Shown: piece by piece, positions 52,861 to 60,321 of the stretch | How the letters are laid out: every line of letters starts with the position of its first letter | Numbering within the stretch: the stretch's first letter is position 1 | DNA from: Winogradskyella forsetii | Lineage (GTDB): Bacteria; Bacteroidota; Bacteroidia; Flavobacteriales; Flavobacteriaceae | DNA length: 64,000 bases | Direction: 5' to 3' | Assembly (NCBI RefSeq): GCF_013394595.1 | Contig: NZ_CP053348.1 | Coordinates: forward strand, 2,072,001-2,136,000 | The notes under the pieces: generated by a model | Told to the model about the DNA's origin: nothing | The model's database searches: none | Seen by the model: only the letters and a program-made list of their open reading frames with translations | Position numbers and translations under genes: made by a program

Positions 52861-53952
52861 ATGAAAGATACAGCTTTATCCGCAACGCATCAGGCTCTTG
52901 GTGCAAAAATGGTTCCTTTTGCTGGCTACAATATGCCAGTTCAATATGAAGGTGTGAACGCAGAACACGAAGCCGTGAGAAAAGCCGTTGGTGTTTTTGA
53001 TGTCTCGCATATGGGCGAATTTTTAATTGAAGGCCCAAATGCCTTGGCCTTGATTCAGAAAGTATCGAGTAATGATGCCTCTAAATTGGACGTCGGAAAA
53101 GCACAATACAGTTGTTTACCAAATGATGATGGTGGCATTGTTGACGATTTGATCATTTATAAAGTTAAAGATGAGACGTATCTACTGGTTGTGAACGCGA
53201 GCAATATTGAAAAAGATTGGAACTGGATTTCTTCTAAAAACGATGTCGGTGCTGAGATGAAAGATCTTAGTGAAAATTATTCTTTACTTGCTATTCAAGG
53301 TCCAAAAGCGATTGAAGCGATACAGTCCTTATCGAGTCATGATTTGTCGGACATAAAATTCTATAATTTCATAGTTGGTGATTTTGCAGGTATTGAGCAC
53401 GTTATTATTTCTGCAACTGGTTATACAGGAAGTGGTGGCTTTGAAATTTATTGTAAAAATTCCGAAGTGAAACAAATTTGGGATAAGGTTTTTGAAGCCG
53501 GAGCCGATTACGGCATCAAGCCTATCGGTTTGGCTGCAAGAGACACTTTGCGTTTAGAAATGGGGTATTGTTTGTATGGTAATGATATTGACGAAACTAC
53601 CTCGCCAATTGAAGCTGGTTTGGGCTGGGTTTGTAAATTCAACAAAGACTTTACCAATAGTGAAGCCTTAAAAGCCGAAAAAGAACGTACACCAGAACGT
53701 AAATTAGTAGCCTTCAAACTGGACGAGCGTGGTATTCCACGTCAAGGTTATGCTATTGTAGATGGCAACGGTAAAACGATTGGTAACGTCACTTCTGGTA
53801 CCATGAGCCCGAGTTTGGGCATAGGTATTGGAATGGGTTACGTGCCAAAAGTATTTTCTAAAGTGGATAGTAAAATATATATTCAAGTGCGGAAAAATGC
53901 GATTCCTGCAACCGTTGTAAAACCACCTTTCTATAAACGAGAACAAGGCTAA
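52861..53952 (+). CDS. gcvT: Aminomethyltransferase (glycine cleavage system T protein)
   Basis: The product has 363 residues, essentially the length of E. coli GcvT. Signatures: [15 protein letters not shown] near the start, [20 protein letters not shown] with the catalytic Asp region, [39 protein letters not shown], and C-terminal [21 protein letters not shown]. It transfers the methylene carbon of glycine from the H protein to tetrahydrofolate, releasing ammonia. The other gcv genes are not adjacent. Confidence 0.97.
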   Translation: MKDTALSATHQALGAKMVPFAGYNMPVQYEGVNAEHEAVRKAVGVFDVSHMGEFLIEGPNALALIQKVSSNDASKLDVGKAQYSCLPNDDGGIVDDLIIYKVKDETYLLVVNASNIEKDWNWISSKNDVGAEMKDLSENYSLLAIQGPKAIEAIQSLSSHDLSDIKFYNFIVGDFAGIEHVIISATGYTGSGGFEIYCKNSEVKQIWDKVFEAGADYGIKPIGLAARDTLRLEMGYCLYGNDIDETTSPIEAGLGWVCKFNKDFTNSEALKAEKERTPERKLVAFKLDERGIPRQGYAIVDGNGKTIGNVTSGTMSPSLGIGIGMGYVPKVFSKVDSKIYIQVRKNAIPATVVKPPFYKREQG

Positions 53953-53975
53953 TTTTTTGAATGTAGACTGATTGA

Positions 53976-54812
53976 ATGAAGAAGGAAACCGAACAAAAAC
54001 ACCGCATACTTATTCTTGGAGCCAGTGGCTATATTGGCAATGCGATTTATAAGGAATTAGGCCCTTATTTTAGAACCTTTGGAACGTATCGCGTTGAAAA
54101 AAAGGAATACAAATCCAATCAACAGTTTATTCAATACATTGTTGAAGAAGATGATATTTATGAAATACTTGAGGCTACAAAACCATCCATAATCATTTCC
54201 GCTTTGCGCGGCGACTTTAATGCTCAGGTTATTGCACATCAACATATTGCAGAATACCTTGCCGTTACGTCTTGTAAATTGATATTTCTATCGTCTGCCA
54301 ATGTTTTTGATGCCTACAGCCAATATCCTAGTTTTGAATTGGACAAAACGCTGAGTCATAGTGTTTATGGCCATTTCAAAATAAAGATTGAGAATTTGCT
54401 TTTGCGAATGCCCAAAAAACAGATCGTCATCATTAGACTTCCCATGGTTTTTGGTGCGGGTTCGCCGAGAATCCAAGAATTAAAAGATGCGATTTTAGAA
54501 AATGAAGCTGTCGAAGTATTTCCGAATTTAATAATGAACGTGACCCTCGATAAGAAAATAACGCAGCAAATCCATTATATCATCAACCGTAATAAGTATG
54601 GTGTTTTTCACTTGGGAAGTACGGATTTAGTGCATCATGATGAATTTATAAAAGAGGTTTTATCCATTATTACTGAAAAGAAAGTGGTATTAAAGCAGGT
54701 TTTTACTACAAATGACGATCGTTATTTAGCGGTGCTTCCAAAGTTCAACAAATTGCCAAAGCATTTGCAGATTACCAGTGAGGTGGTTTTGGAGGAGCTT
54801 GGTTTGCCTTAG
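53976..54812 (+). CDS. NAD(P)-dependent sugar epimerase/reductase-like protein (RmlD-like SDR)
   Basis: The product has 278 residues. The Rossmann glycine motif is ILGASGYIGNAIY. FLSSANVFDAYSQYPSFE corresponds to the catalytic Ser strand, and YGHFKIKIENLL supplies YxxxK. IIRLPMVFGAG follows. The extended SDR pattern and F/Y-GVFHLGS near the end resemble dTDP-4-dehydrorhamnose reductase. Substrate unknown. Downstream of gcvT by 23 bp. Confidence 0.8.
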   Translation: MKKETEQKHRILILGASGYIGNAIYKELGPYFRTFGTYRVEKKEYKSNQQFIQYIVEEDDIYEILEATKPSIIISALRGDFNAQVIAHQHIAEYLAVTSCKLIFLSSANVFDAYSQYPSFELDKTLSHSVYGHFKIKIENLLLRMPKKQIVIIRLPMVFGAGSPRIQELKDAILENEAVEVFPNLIMNVTLDKKITQQIHYIINRNKYGVFHLGSTDLVHHDEFIKEVLSIITEKKVVLKQVFTTNDDRYLAVLPKFNKLPKHLQITSEVVLEELGLP

Positions 54813-54813
54813 G

Positions 54814-54834
54814 AGTGTTCAGTGTTCAGTGTTC
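54814..54834 (+). repeat. AGTGTTC heptamer, three tandem copies
   Basis: Three exact copies of AGTGTTC directly after the stop of the SDR gene. The same heptamer recurs after the next gene at 55225-55245. Confidence 0.85.
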
Positions 54835-54926
54835 ATTGGCTATGGAAAAACAGAAACTTTTCAATCCGAGATTAGTTAATTTATATTATTTTTAAACTAA
54901 ATGATAATAACATTTAATACACCACT

Positions 54927-55214
54927 ATGAAATTAGACGACGATACAATAGAAAAGAAATTATTACATTTTCCAGACTGGGACTATCATGACAATGCCAT
55001 CCATGCGGAATTTGAATTCGATAATTTTAAGGATTGTTTTAGTGCCATGAGCCGAATTGCTTTTGAGTGCGAAGCTTTAAACCATCATCCGGATTGGAGC
55101 AATGTTTACAATGTTCTTAAAATTTCATTATCTACACATGATGCTGATGGTGTCACTGATAAGGACTTTAAATTGGCGCAAGCTATTGAGGATATTGTTG
55201 AGGTTGAGGAGTGA
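54927..55214 (+). CDS. phhB: Pterin-4a-carbinolamine dehydratase
   Basis: The product has 95 residues. The active-site segment is ALNHHPDWSNVYNVLKISLSTHDADGVTDKD (conserved His-His-Pro-x-W and the later His), followed by LAQAIEDI. It dehydrates 4a-hydroxytetrahydropterin, recycling the cofactor of aromatic amino acid hydroxylases. No hydroxylase gene is seen nearby. Confidence 0.93.
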   Translation: MKLDDDTIEKKLLHFPDWDYHDNAIHAEFEFDNFKDCFSAMSRIAFECEALNHHPDWSNVYNVLKISLSTHDADGVTDKDFKLAQAIEDIVEVEE

Positions 55215-55224
55215 TTCAGGTTTC

Positions 55225-55245
55225 AGTGTTCAGTGTTCAGTGGGC
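55225..55245 (+). repeat. AGTGTTC heptamer, two copies plus one variant
   Basis: AGTGTTC AGTGTTC AGTGGGC, 10 bp after the phhB stop, preceded by TTC. The rest of the 342-bp gap 55215-55556 is AT-rich; TAAATTTG at 55459-55466 could be a -7 element for yebC but lacks a good -33 box. Confidence 0.75.
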
Positions 55246-55556
55246 AGTAAAAAGTGTGGTTTGTGGTGTAATAAAATACAACAACTAACATTCAAAATAC
55301 TATGATCTCAATTTTTTGAGCTTCCGTGATTTCTTTTAGTTTCCCAATTTATACTTAATTATTGTTACTTTTTACTTGGTATGCATAAGTCATTTCTTTC
55401 GAAAACTAATCGATTAAGATTTACCATCAATCATGCTCATACACTTTCAATATTTTATTAAATTTGCTATGCCTTCCGAACAATTCAACTTTAGGCACTT
55501 TAAATACTCAATAACATGATTCCCATTTTGCGTGGGAACTAAAAATATATTTTAAA

Positions 55557-56303
55557 ATGGGAAGAGCTTTCGAATTTAGAAAAGCAAGAAAAATGAAACG
55601 TTGGTCTGCCATGAGCAAAGCCTTTACACGTATTGGTAAAGACATTGTAATGGCCGTAAAAGAAGGTGGTCCTGATCCTGATAGCAATTCACGTTTAAGG
55701 GCAGTGATACAAAATGCCAAGGCCGTGAACATGCCCAAAGACAATGTAGAACGTGCCATAAAACGGGCTAGTGATAAAAGCCAAGGGGATTATAAAGAAG
55801 TGGTTTTTGAAGGCTATGCCCAACACGGCATTGCTGTACTTATAGAAACAGCGACTGACAATAATACGCGAACGGTTGCCAATGTTAGATCTTACTTTAA
55901 CAAAACCGACGGTAGCCTAGGAACTTCGGGCTCTGTGGTTTTTATGTTTGACCATACCTGCAATTTTAAAATTGAAGACAAGGATTTTGATCTGGAAGAA
56001 CTGGAATTGGAATTGATTGATTTTGGCGTTGAGGAAATTTTTGAGGACACTGATGAAGATGAAAATGGCGACGAACAAAAATACATTATGATCTATGCAC
56101 CTTTTGAAAGTTTTGGAAACATTCAGTCGTATTTAGAAGCAAATAATATAGAAATCATTTCATCCGGTTTTGAGCGTATTCCCCAAGTGACCAAAAAGGT
56201 TACTCCAGAACAGGCCGAAGATGTTGAAAAATTATTGGAGAAGCTAGAGGAAGATGATGATGTACAGAATGTGTATCATACTATGGAGGAATTCGAAGAA
56301 TAG
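55557..56303 (+). CDS. yebC: YebC/PmpR-family DNA-binding regulator
   Basis: The product has 248 residues: MGRAFEFRKARKMKRWSAMSKAFTRIGKDI at the start, RLRAVIQNAKAVNMPKDNVERAIKRA, YEGYAQ-like FEGYAQHGIAVLIETATDNNTRTVANVR, FNKTDGSLGTSGSVVFMF, and an acidic middle and end. This is the YebC/TACO1 family, historically described as transcription regulators and more recently linked to translation of proline-rich stretches. The start with Gly2 is standard for the family. Confidence 0.93.
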   Translation: MGRAFEFRKARKMKRWSAMSKAFTRIGKDIVMAVKEGGPDPDSNSRLRAVIQNAKAVNMPKDNVERAIKRASDKSQGDYKEVVFEGYAQHGIAVLIETATDNNTRTVANVRSYFNKTDGSLGTSGSVVFMFDHTCNFKIEDKDFDLEELELELIDFGVEEIFEDTDEDENGDEQKYIMIYAPFESFGNIQSYLEANNIEIISSGFERIPQVTKKVTPEQAEDVEKLLEKLEEDDDVQNVYHTMEEFEE

Positions 56304-56352
56304 CTTTTTTTAAAACCCCTAAATTTTTTATTTTACTTACGCTTCAAAAATC

Positions 56353-56404
56353 TTTCAACTTGACTATCCTTACTATAATAGTAAAGATTGAAAAGGAGTT
56401 GAAA
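56353..56404. repeat. Long interrupted inverted repeat in a 464-bp gap
   Basis: Outer arms TTTCAACT (56353-56360) and AGTTGAAA (56397-56404) are perfectly complementary. The centre TTACTAT A ATAGTAA with flanking ATC/GAT (about 56365-56387) forms a second nested palindrome. There is no T-run. A shorter palindrome CTTATAAG flanked by AGGT/ACCT follows at about 56637-56654. No ORF is seen in 56304-56767. Confidence 0.5.
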
Positions 56405-56767
56405 CTCTAGCAAAATATGGTTTGTCCTTTTGAGAACTGTTCTTAGCACCAAAACCTAAACACATCATTATGTCTTGTCTTATGACTTAGGCCTTTAAAA
56501 CGACCTATCCGATAGTTTTTCTGGACTTAAGTTTCAGAAAAAAGTAAAAACCTAGGGTTTGGTGTTATTATTTATCCTTTTATTCAGAAATCATTAATTT
56601 CAGTCTTAAAAGGCAAAGGGCAAATCCCGAATAATTAAGGTCTTATAAGAACCTAATTTCTCATATAATTATTATCCAAAACTTGAACTGCTATGCTTTA
56701 GCTGTATTAGTAGGCGTTTTTCAAGGTTGAACAAATGATTTTAGACTGTTTGTTTATCCTATATTGG

Positions 56768-57139
56768 TTAACGTCTGGCAATCAGTATCTCGTCATCGCT
56801 AAAGCTCATCCACCAAAAATCATAAATGTAGTGATAAGTTTTTCCTTTACTATTAACTTGGGTATGTGTGTGGTATTTAAAATTAAATTTCTTCTTATCG
56901 AGGTGTAGCCTATTAATTTTTATTGGCTTTTTTGTCTTTCCAGTGAGTTCCAACAAAATGGAACGGTTGCGGTGCAATATTTTATCAATGGAAACTGCGG
57001 CATCTCTAGTCACACGCCGAAGATTTGTATGGTAGTAGTTTTTACATCGAATGGAGCAGAACAACTTATCCCTCCTTCCCACTAGAAATGTGTTACATAT
57101 TTTACAGGTTTTTGGGATCTTGGATTTGATTTTGCTCAT
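56768..57139 (-). CDS. Small zinc-ribbon protein divergent from the integrase
   Basis: The product has 123 residues, basic. The N-terminus has CKICNTFLVGRRDKLFCSIRC, a C-x2-C ... C-x3-C zinc ribbon, followed by KNYYHTNLRR. The rest is basic with aromatic strands (FNFKYHTHTQ, YHYIYDFWWMSF). It may bind nucleic acid. Its start is 178 bp from the divergent integrase gene; a shared control region is likely. No functional family recognised. Confidence 0.65.
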   Translation of the reverse strand: MSKIKSKIPKTCKICNTFLVGRRDKLFCSIRCKNYYHTNLRRVTRDAAVSIDKILHRNRSILLELTGKTKKPIKINRLHLDKKKFNFKYHTHTQVNSKGKTYHYIYDFWWMSFSDDEILIARR

Positions 57140-57210
57140 AATTAGTAATTATTTTCTGACTTATTGAAAAATCCTAAAGCATTATATTACTGTAAATTAC
57201 CATAATTTAT

Positions 57211-57223
57211 CCGTTTATAACGG
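57211..57223. promoter_or_regulatory. Palindrome in the zinc-ribbon/integrase divergent region
   Basis: CCGTT TAT AACGG (57211-57223), followed by GTTAAAACG, which repeats part of the arm in inverted form. The position between two divergent starts suggests an operator. No clear TAnnTTTG promoter was found here. Confidence 0.35.
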
Positions 57224-57317
57224 TTAAAACGACTATTTAAATAATTAGACATAATATTACCTGATTATATTTTAAATTTATTCTTTCAATCTTTCTATTA
57301 ATTGTCTTCTTAGATTA

Positions 57318-58454
57318 GTGTCAATGAAACAATCATATATAATTCTCTTTCAACCCTTACCTAACGCCAAGCGTATTAAATTAAAAATACCATATGAGTT
57401 CCATGATATAAGATCAAGAATTAAAAAAATGGATTCCAGTTATTGGCACCCTCACCAAAAACTTTGGTCGTTGGTAAATTCCCCTGAAAATATGGAGTAC
57501 ATTAAAGCCATTTGTAAAACAAAAATTCGGGTATCCCACGCTCAGCCCTATAGACCCTTACCTAAAGTTAGGATGAATGAAGCAGGTATTGAAGCTTTAT
57601 TGAAACTTGAAAAAACCCTTATTCTGAAACGTTACAGTCAAAACACAATTCAGAATTATAAATCAATGTTGTCCATATTTCTTATGAAATTCAGAGATAG
57701 AGACCTTGCGCAAGTAGAGCGGCAAGACATCGAAAGTTTTATTTTTGATCTCATTAAGAAAAATGGAATTGGTGAAAGTATGCAAAACCAGCTCATTAAT
57801 GCCATAAAGGCTTATTATGAGCATGTTCTAAAACGTCCTAAAGCATTTTATAATATTGAACGACCAAAAAAAGCATCCCCTATTCCAAATGTTCTTTCGG
57901 AACAAGATGTTATCAAGTTAATTAATACGCCCGAAAATTTAAAGCATAAAGCCATTCTATGGACTATATATAGTGGCGGATTGCGGATAAGTGAAGTTAT
58001 AAATTTAAGAATTGAAGACATTAACTCCAAGGATGGCTATATATTTATAAAAGACAGCAAAGGCAAACGTGATCGAAAAACGGTACTCTCCCCTAGCCTA
58101 TTACCATTATTGCGAAGTTATTACATTAGCTACAAACCTTCTTATTGGTTATTTGAAGGTCGTTTTGGCGGTCAATATACTCAAGGCAGTGTGAGGAAGT
58201 TTTTCAGAAAGGCATTAGAGGATGCAGGAATTAATCCATGGGCAACCGTCCATACGCTGCGCCACAGTTTCGCAACGCATTGCATTATGAACAATGTGAA
58301 TTTACGGCATGTACAAAATATGCTAGGTCATGCATCGCCAAGAACCACGCAAATTTATACGAAGACGATTGAAATAAATAATAAAAAAATTAACAGTCCA
58401 CTTGATAGGTTGTTAAATATGTCTAACTTTACTAATAACACTCAACAAGTATAG
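57318..58454 (+). CDS. Tyrosine recombinase, candidate integrase of the cassette array
   Basis: The product has 378 residues. Residues about 1-85 are an extra N-terminal domain with a W-x-P/H-x-x-K-x-W pattern (SSYWHPHQKLWSL). A SAM-like core-binding domain (LKRYSQNTIQNYKSMLSIFL) and the catalytic domain follow, with R in SGGLRISEVINL, K in SKGKRDRK, HTLRHSFATH, LGHASPRTTQIYTK: the full R-K-H-R-H-Y set. It lacks the roughly 35-residue insertion between the catalytic K and HTLRHSF that defines IntI, so it is Xer/phage-integrase-like. It ends 50 bp before an att-like core and reads in the same direction as the cassettes. Confidence 0.88.
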   Translation: MSMKQSYIILFQPLPNAKRIKLKIPYEFHDIRSRIKKMDSSYWHPHQKLWSLVNSPENMEYIKAICKTKIRVSHAQPYRPLPKVRMNEAGIEALLKLEKTLILKRYSQNTIQNYKSMLSIFLMKFRDRDLAQVERQDIESFIFDLIKKNGIGESMQNQLINAIKAYYEHVLKRPKAFYNIERPKKASPIPNVLSEQDVIKLINTPENLKHKAILWTIYSGGLRISEVINLRIEDINSKDGYIFIKDSKGKRDRKTVLSPSLLPLLRSYYISYKPSYWLFEGRFGGQYTQGSVRKFFRKALEDAGINPWATVHTLRHSFATHCIMNNVNLRHVQNMLGHASPRTTQIYTKTIEINNKKINSPLDRLLNMSNFTNNTQQV

Positions 58455-58513
58455 ATATAAGCGAAATAACGTTACTTTTATAGCTTGAGTAACTTTATAT
58501 GGGTGTTGCCAAC
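58455..58513 (+). other. Candidate attI-like primary recombination site
   Basis: The core GTTGCCAAC (58505-58513) is the reverse complement of the GTTGGCAAC cores at 59296-59304 and 59897-59905. Just upstream is an inverted repeat GTTACT (58471-58476) / AGTAAC (58488-58493), a possible integrase-binding site. It lies directly between the integrase stop and the first cassette gene, as attI does in integrons with codirectional integrase. Inferred from position and sequence only. Confidence 0.55.
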
Positions 58514-58537
58514 AAGCTGAAAAAAATCCCGAACTGA

Positions 58538-59284
58538 ATGAAAATTTCTTGGAATATTAACGAATCCGATATTCAAAAAGTAAAAATTGTTATGAAAGAA
58601 AATGACAATTTCTTCTTAAAAAATCGGAGAGAAAGAAATGTCGAAAAAAAGAACATTGAGATAAACAAGAATATCATAATCCTGAATTTAATGATGTGCC
58701 TTTTGACATCTCAACAACGTTCGGGACCAAATTCTGTCGTTGGAAAATTTTTAAGCCTAAAACCTTTTCCAATTACGTCTGAATTAATCGCTGAATCGGA
58801 AAACATAGAATTATTAATAAAACAAATTCTTCAGAAAAACGGACTAACAAGATATATAAATAAAATTTCCGCTTTTTTCGCAGAGAACATTAAGAAAATT
58901 GAACTTGACAATTGGAATATAATATCAAAATTAGAATACTTGAATAATAATCAATCCAAAGAAACTGAAAGAGAATTAGCGGATTTTTTAAATGATTGGC
59001 TTAAAGGTTTTGGACCAAAACAATCAAGGAATTTCCTTCAAGCTTTAGGATTGACTAAATATGAACTTCCGATTGATTCGAGAATTGCAAGTTGGCTAAA
59101 TGATTTTGGATTTCCTGTGAGTTTGACTTCATCACCTTTGAGCGATAAAGGATATTATCATTTTGTGTCGGACGGAATTCAAGAATTGTGTTTAAAAGCA
59201 AACATTTATCCTTGTGAATTAGATGCAGTAATATTTTCGAGTTTTGACAATGATGAATGGACTGAAAAAAATATAATGCTCTGA
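58538..59284 (+). CDS. OGG-type HhH DNA glycosylase/AP lyase (cassette 1)
   Basis: The product has 248 residues. The helix-hairpin-helix is LKGFGPKQSRNFLQALGL, followed by LPIDSRIASWL. Lys161 in GFGPK and Asp180 in PIDSR are 19 residues apart, the same spacing as catalytic Lys249 and Asp268 of human OGG1, so a bifunctional glycosylase/lyase is likely. The earlier LMMCLLTSQQRSGPNSVVGKFL is the usual first helix region. The gene starts 24 bp after the att-like core and stops about 11 bp before the next repeat, as a cassette ORF does. It probably excises a damaged or modified base; substrate unknown. Confidence 0.8.
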   Translation: MKISWNINESDIQKVKIVMKENDNFFLKNRRERNVEKKNIEINKNIIILNLMMCLLTSQQRSGPNSVVGKFLSLKPFPITSELIAESENIELLIKQILQKNGLTRYINKISAFFAENIKKIELDNWNIISKLEYLNNNQSKETERELADFLNDWLKGFGPKQSRNFLQALGLTKYELPIDSRIASWLNDFGFPVSLTSSPLSDKGYYHFVSDGIQELCLKANIYPCELDAVIFSSFDNDEWTEKNIML

Positions 59285-59295
59285 ATAAAAAGCCA

Positions 59296-59432
59296 GTTGG
59301 CAACACCGTATATAATTTATTGCTAGTTCTAGCCTACTTACGAAAATCCTCGCGGATTTTCTATTCGGTTTGTATTTGCTAAATTAGGTGCTTAAAACAC
59401 GCAACAAACCATATACATCAACGTTGTATGCC
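59296..59432 (+). repeat. attC-like foldable repeat A (137 bp)
   Basis: Left end GTTGGCAACACCGTATATAA, right end GCAACAAACCATATACATCA followed by ACGTTGTATGCC. The left arm CAAC..GTATAT..TTT.TTGC is complementary to the right arm GCAACAAACCATATAC...GTTG. In the middle a perfect 8-bp hairpin GAAAATCC (59342-59349) TCGC GGATTTTC (59354-59361). TTTGCTAAATTAG at about 59384-59396 is shared with repeat B. Overall this is the fold and size of an integron attC site. Confidence 0.75.
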
Positions 59433-59767
59433 ATGTGGTCAAAGAGTTACGAGCGGCATACAAAAGTTAAGGAATCAAAAAAAAAAGTTCGGAATTTTAA
59501 GAAAAAAGCTTGATTTTAAAAAACAAAACGTCGGACTGGACTCTCGTACGTAAAAGAAAAAATAAAAAGCTAAAATCGGACTATCAAGCAAAACCTAAGA
59601 AAAGAAATCCAACAACGTCGGACTGACAAGCCGTTCGGAAAATGACGATTGAAAATTTTTGCGAAGTTGGTTTTCTAAACCCAAAAGTCCTGCAATTCTG
59701 AGAACAACGTCGGAATGACAAGCTGGACTTAAAAATCAGAGCGGAACAACAAACCAAAATAAAACAC
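59433..59767 (+). other. Cassette 2: short segment without convincing ORF
   Basis: About 335 bp between repeats A and B with no plausible plus-strand ORF. It holds a degenerate repeated phrase: AACGTCGGACTGGACT (59527), ATCGGACTATCAAGC (59576), AACGTCGGACTGACAAG (59614) and AACGTCGGAATGACAAGC (59706). GTTCGGAA-type variants also occur. It could be a noncoding RNA or regulatory cassette or a decayed one. A 69-codon minus-strand frame exists here but has no coding character. Confidence 0.5.
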
Positions 59768-59905
59768 GGCATACAACATTGTGTATAGTTCATTGCTTAC
59801 CAAGTGCTTATCTGGAAAATTCCTTCGGAATTTTCTCAGGCTCGTCAAAGTTTGCTAAATTAGTAACTTAATCACGCAACAAACCATACACTGAGCGTTG
59901 GCAAC
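59768..59905 (+). repeat. attC-like foldable repeat B (138 bp)
   Basis: Left end GGCATACAACATTGTGTATA, right end GCAACAAACCATACACTGAG followed by CGTTGGCAAC. The arms CAACATT..GTGTATAG and CCATACAC..GCGTTG are complementary. The centre has a 9-bp hairpin GAAAATTCC (59815-59823) TTC GGAATTTTC (59827-59835). TTTGCTAAATTAG and CTTAA..ACGCAACAAACCATA are shared with repeat A. Length, layout and end motifs match repeat A although much of the sequence differs. Confidence 0.75.
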
Positions 59906-59948
59906 AATTAAAACAAAAATCGCGATAAGAACAAAAAACCTAAACTAA

Positions 59949-60314
59949 ATGGCTGAAATAAAAGACAAAAAATACGGAAAAACAATTTTCTATATCGATG
60001 GAGATGAAATCAAGGATAAAAAATATGGAACAACTTTGTTCTACATTGACTCACCAGAAATCAAAGAAAAAAATAAGTATGGAAATACAAAATTCTATTT
60101 GGACGGAGACGAAATAAAAGAAAAAAACAAATATGGAACTACACGTTATTATTTGGACGGAAAAGAAGTTAAAGACAAAAATAAATATGGAAATGTAAGA
60201 TTTTATATAGATGGCAATGAAATTAAGAGCAAAAACAAATATGGTAGTACAGAATACTATATTGATGGCTCTCTTACAAGAGACCAATTATCTGCATTAA
60301 TTTCAATCATTTAA
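59949..60314 (+). CDS. Tandem-repeat protein, six EIKxKxKYGxTxFYxDG units (cassette 3)
   Basis: The product has 121 residues, almost all six repeats: two of 17 residues (EIKDKKYGKTIFYIDGD type) and four of 18 (EIKEKNKYGNTKFYLDGD type). It ends in a short helix LTRDQLSALISII. The Y-G ... F-Y-x-D-G pattern resembles MORN-like or beta-flower repeat sheets. No signal peptide. It is 7 bp upstream of the KAP NTPase gene and surely cotranscribed with it; a partner or sensor role is an inference. Confidence 0.7.
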   Translation: MAEIKDKKYGKTIFYIDGDEIKDKKYGTTLFYIDSPEIKEKNKYGNTKFYLDGDEIKEKNKYGTTRYYLDGKEVKDKNKYGNVRFYIDGNEIKSKNKYGSTEYYIDGSLTRDQLSALISII

Positions 60315-60321
60315 TAAAATT

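Noticed and set aside
57318..58454. Calling the recombinase a true IntI and the array a classical integron
   Set aside because: The IntI-specific insertion before HTLRHSF is absent and the repeat ends do not fit canonical attC boxes, so only integron-like is supported.
59584..59793. Minus-strand frame of 69 codons in cassette 2
   Set aside because: It runs into repeat B, is cysteine/phenylalanine-rich without pattern and has no start context; cassette 2 is better left as noncoding.
60051..60287. Minus-strand frame opposite the tandem-repeat protein
   Set aside because: It is a phenylalanine/isoleucine-rich shadow of the lysine/tyrosine-rich repeats.
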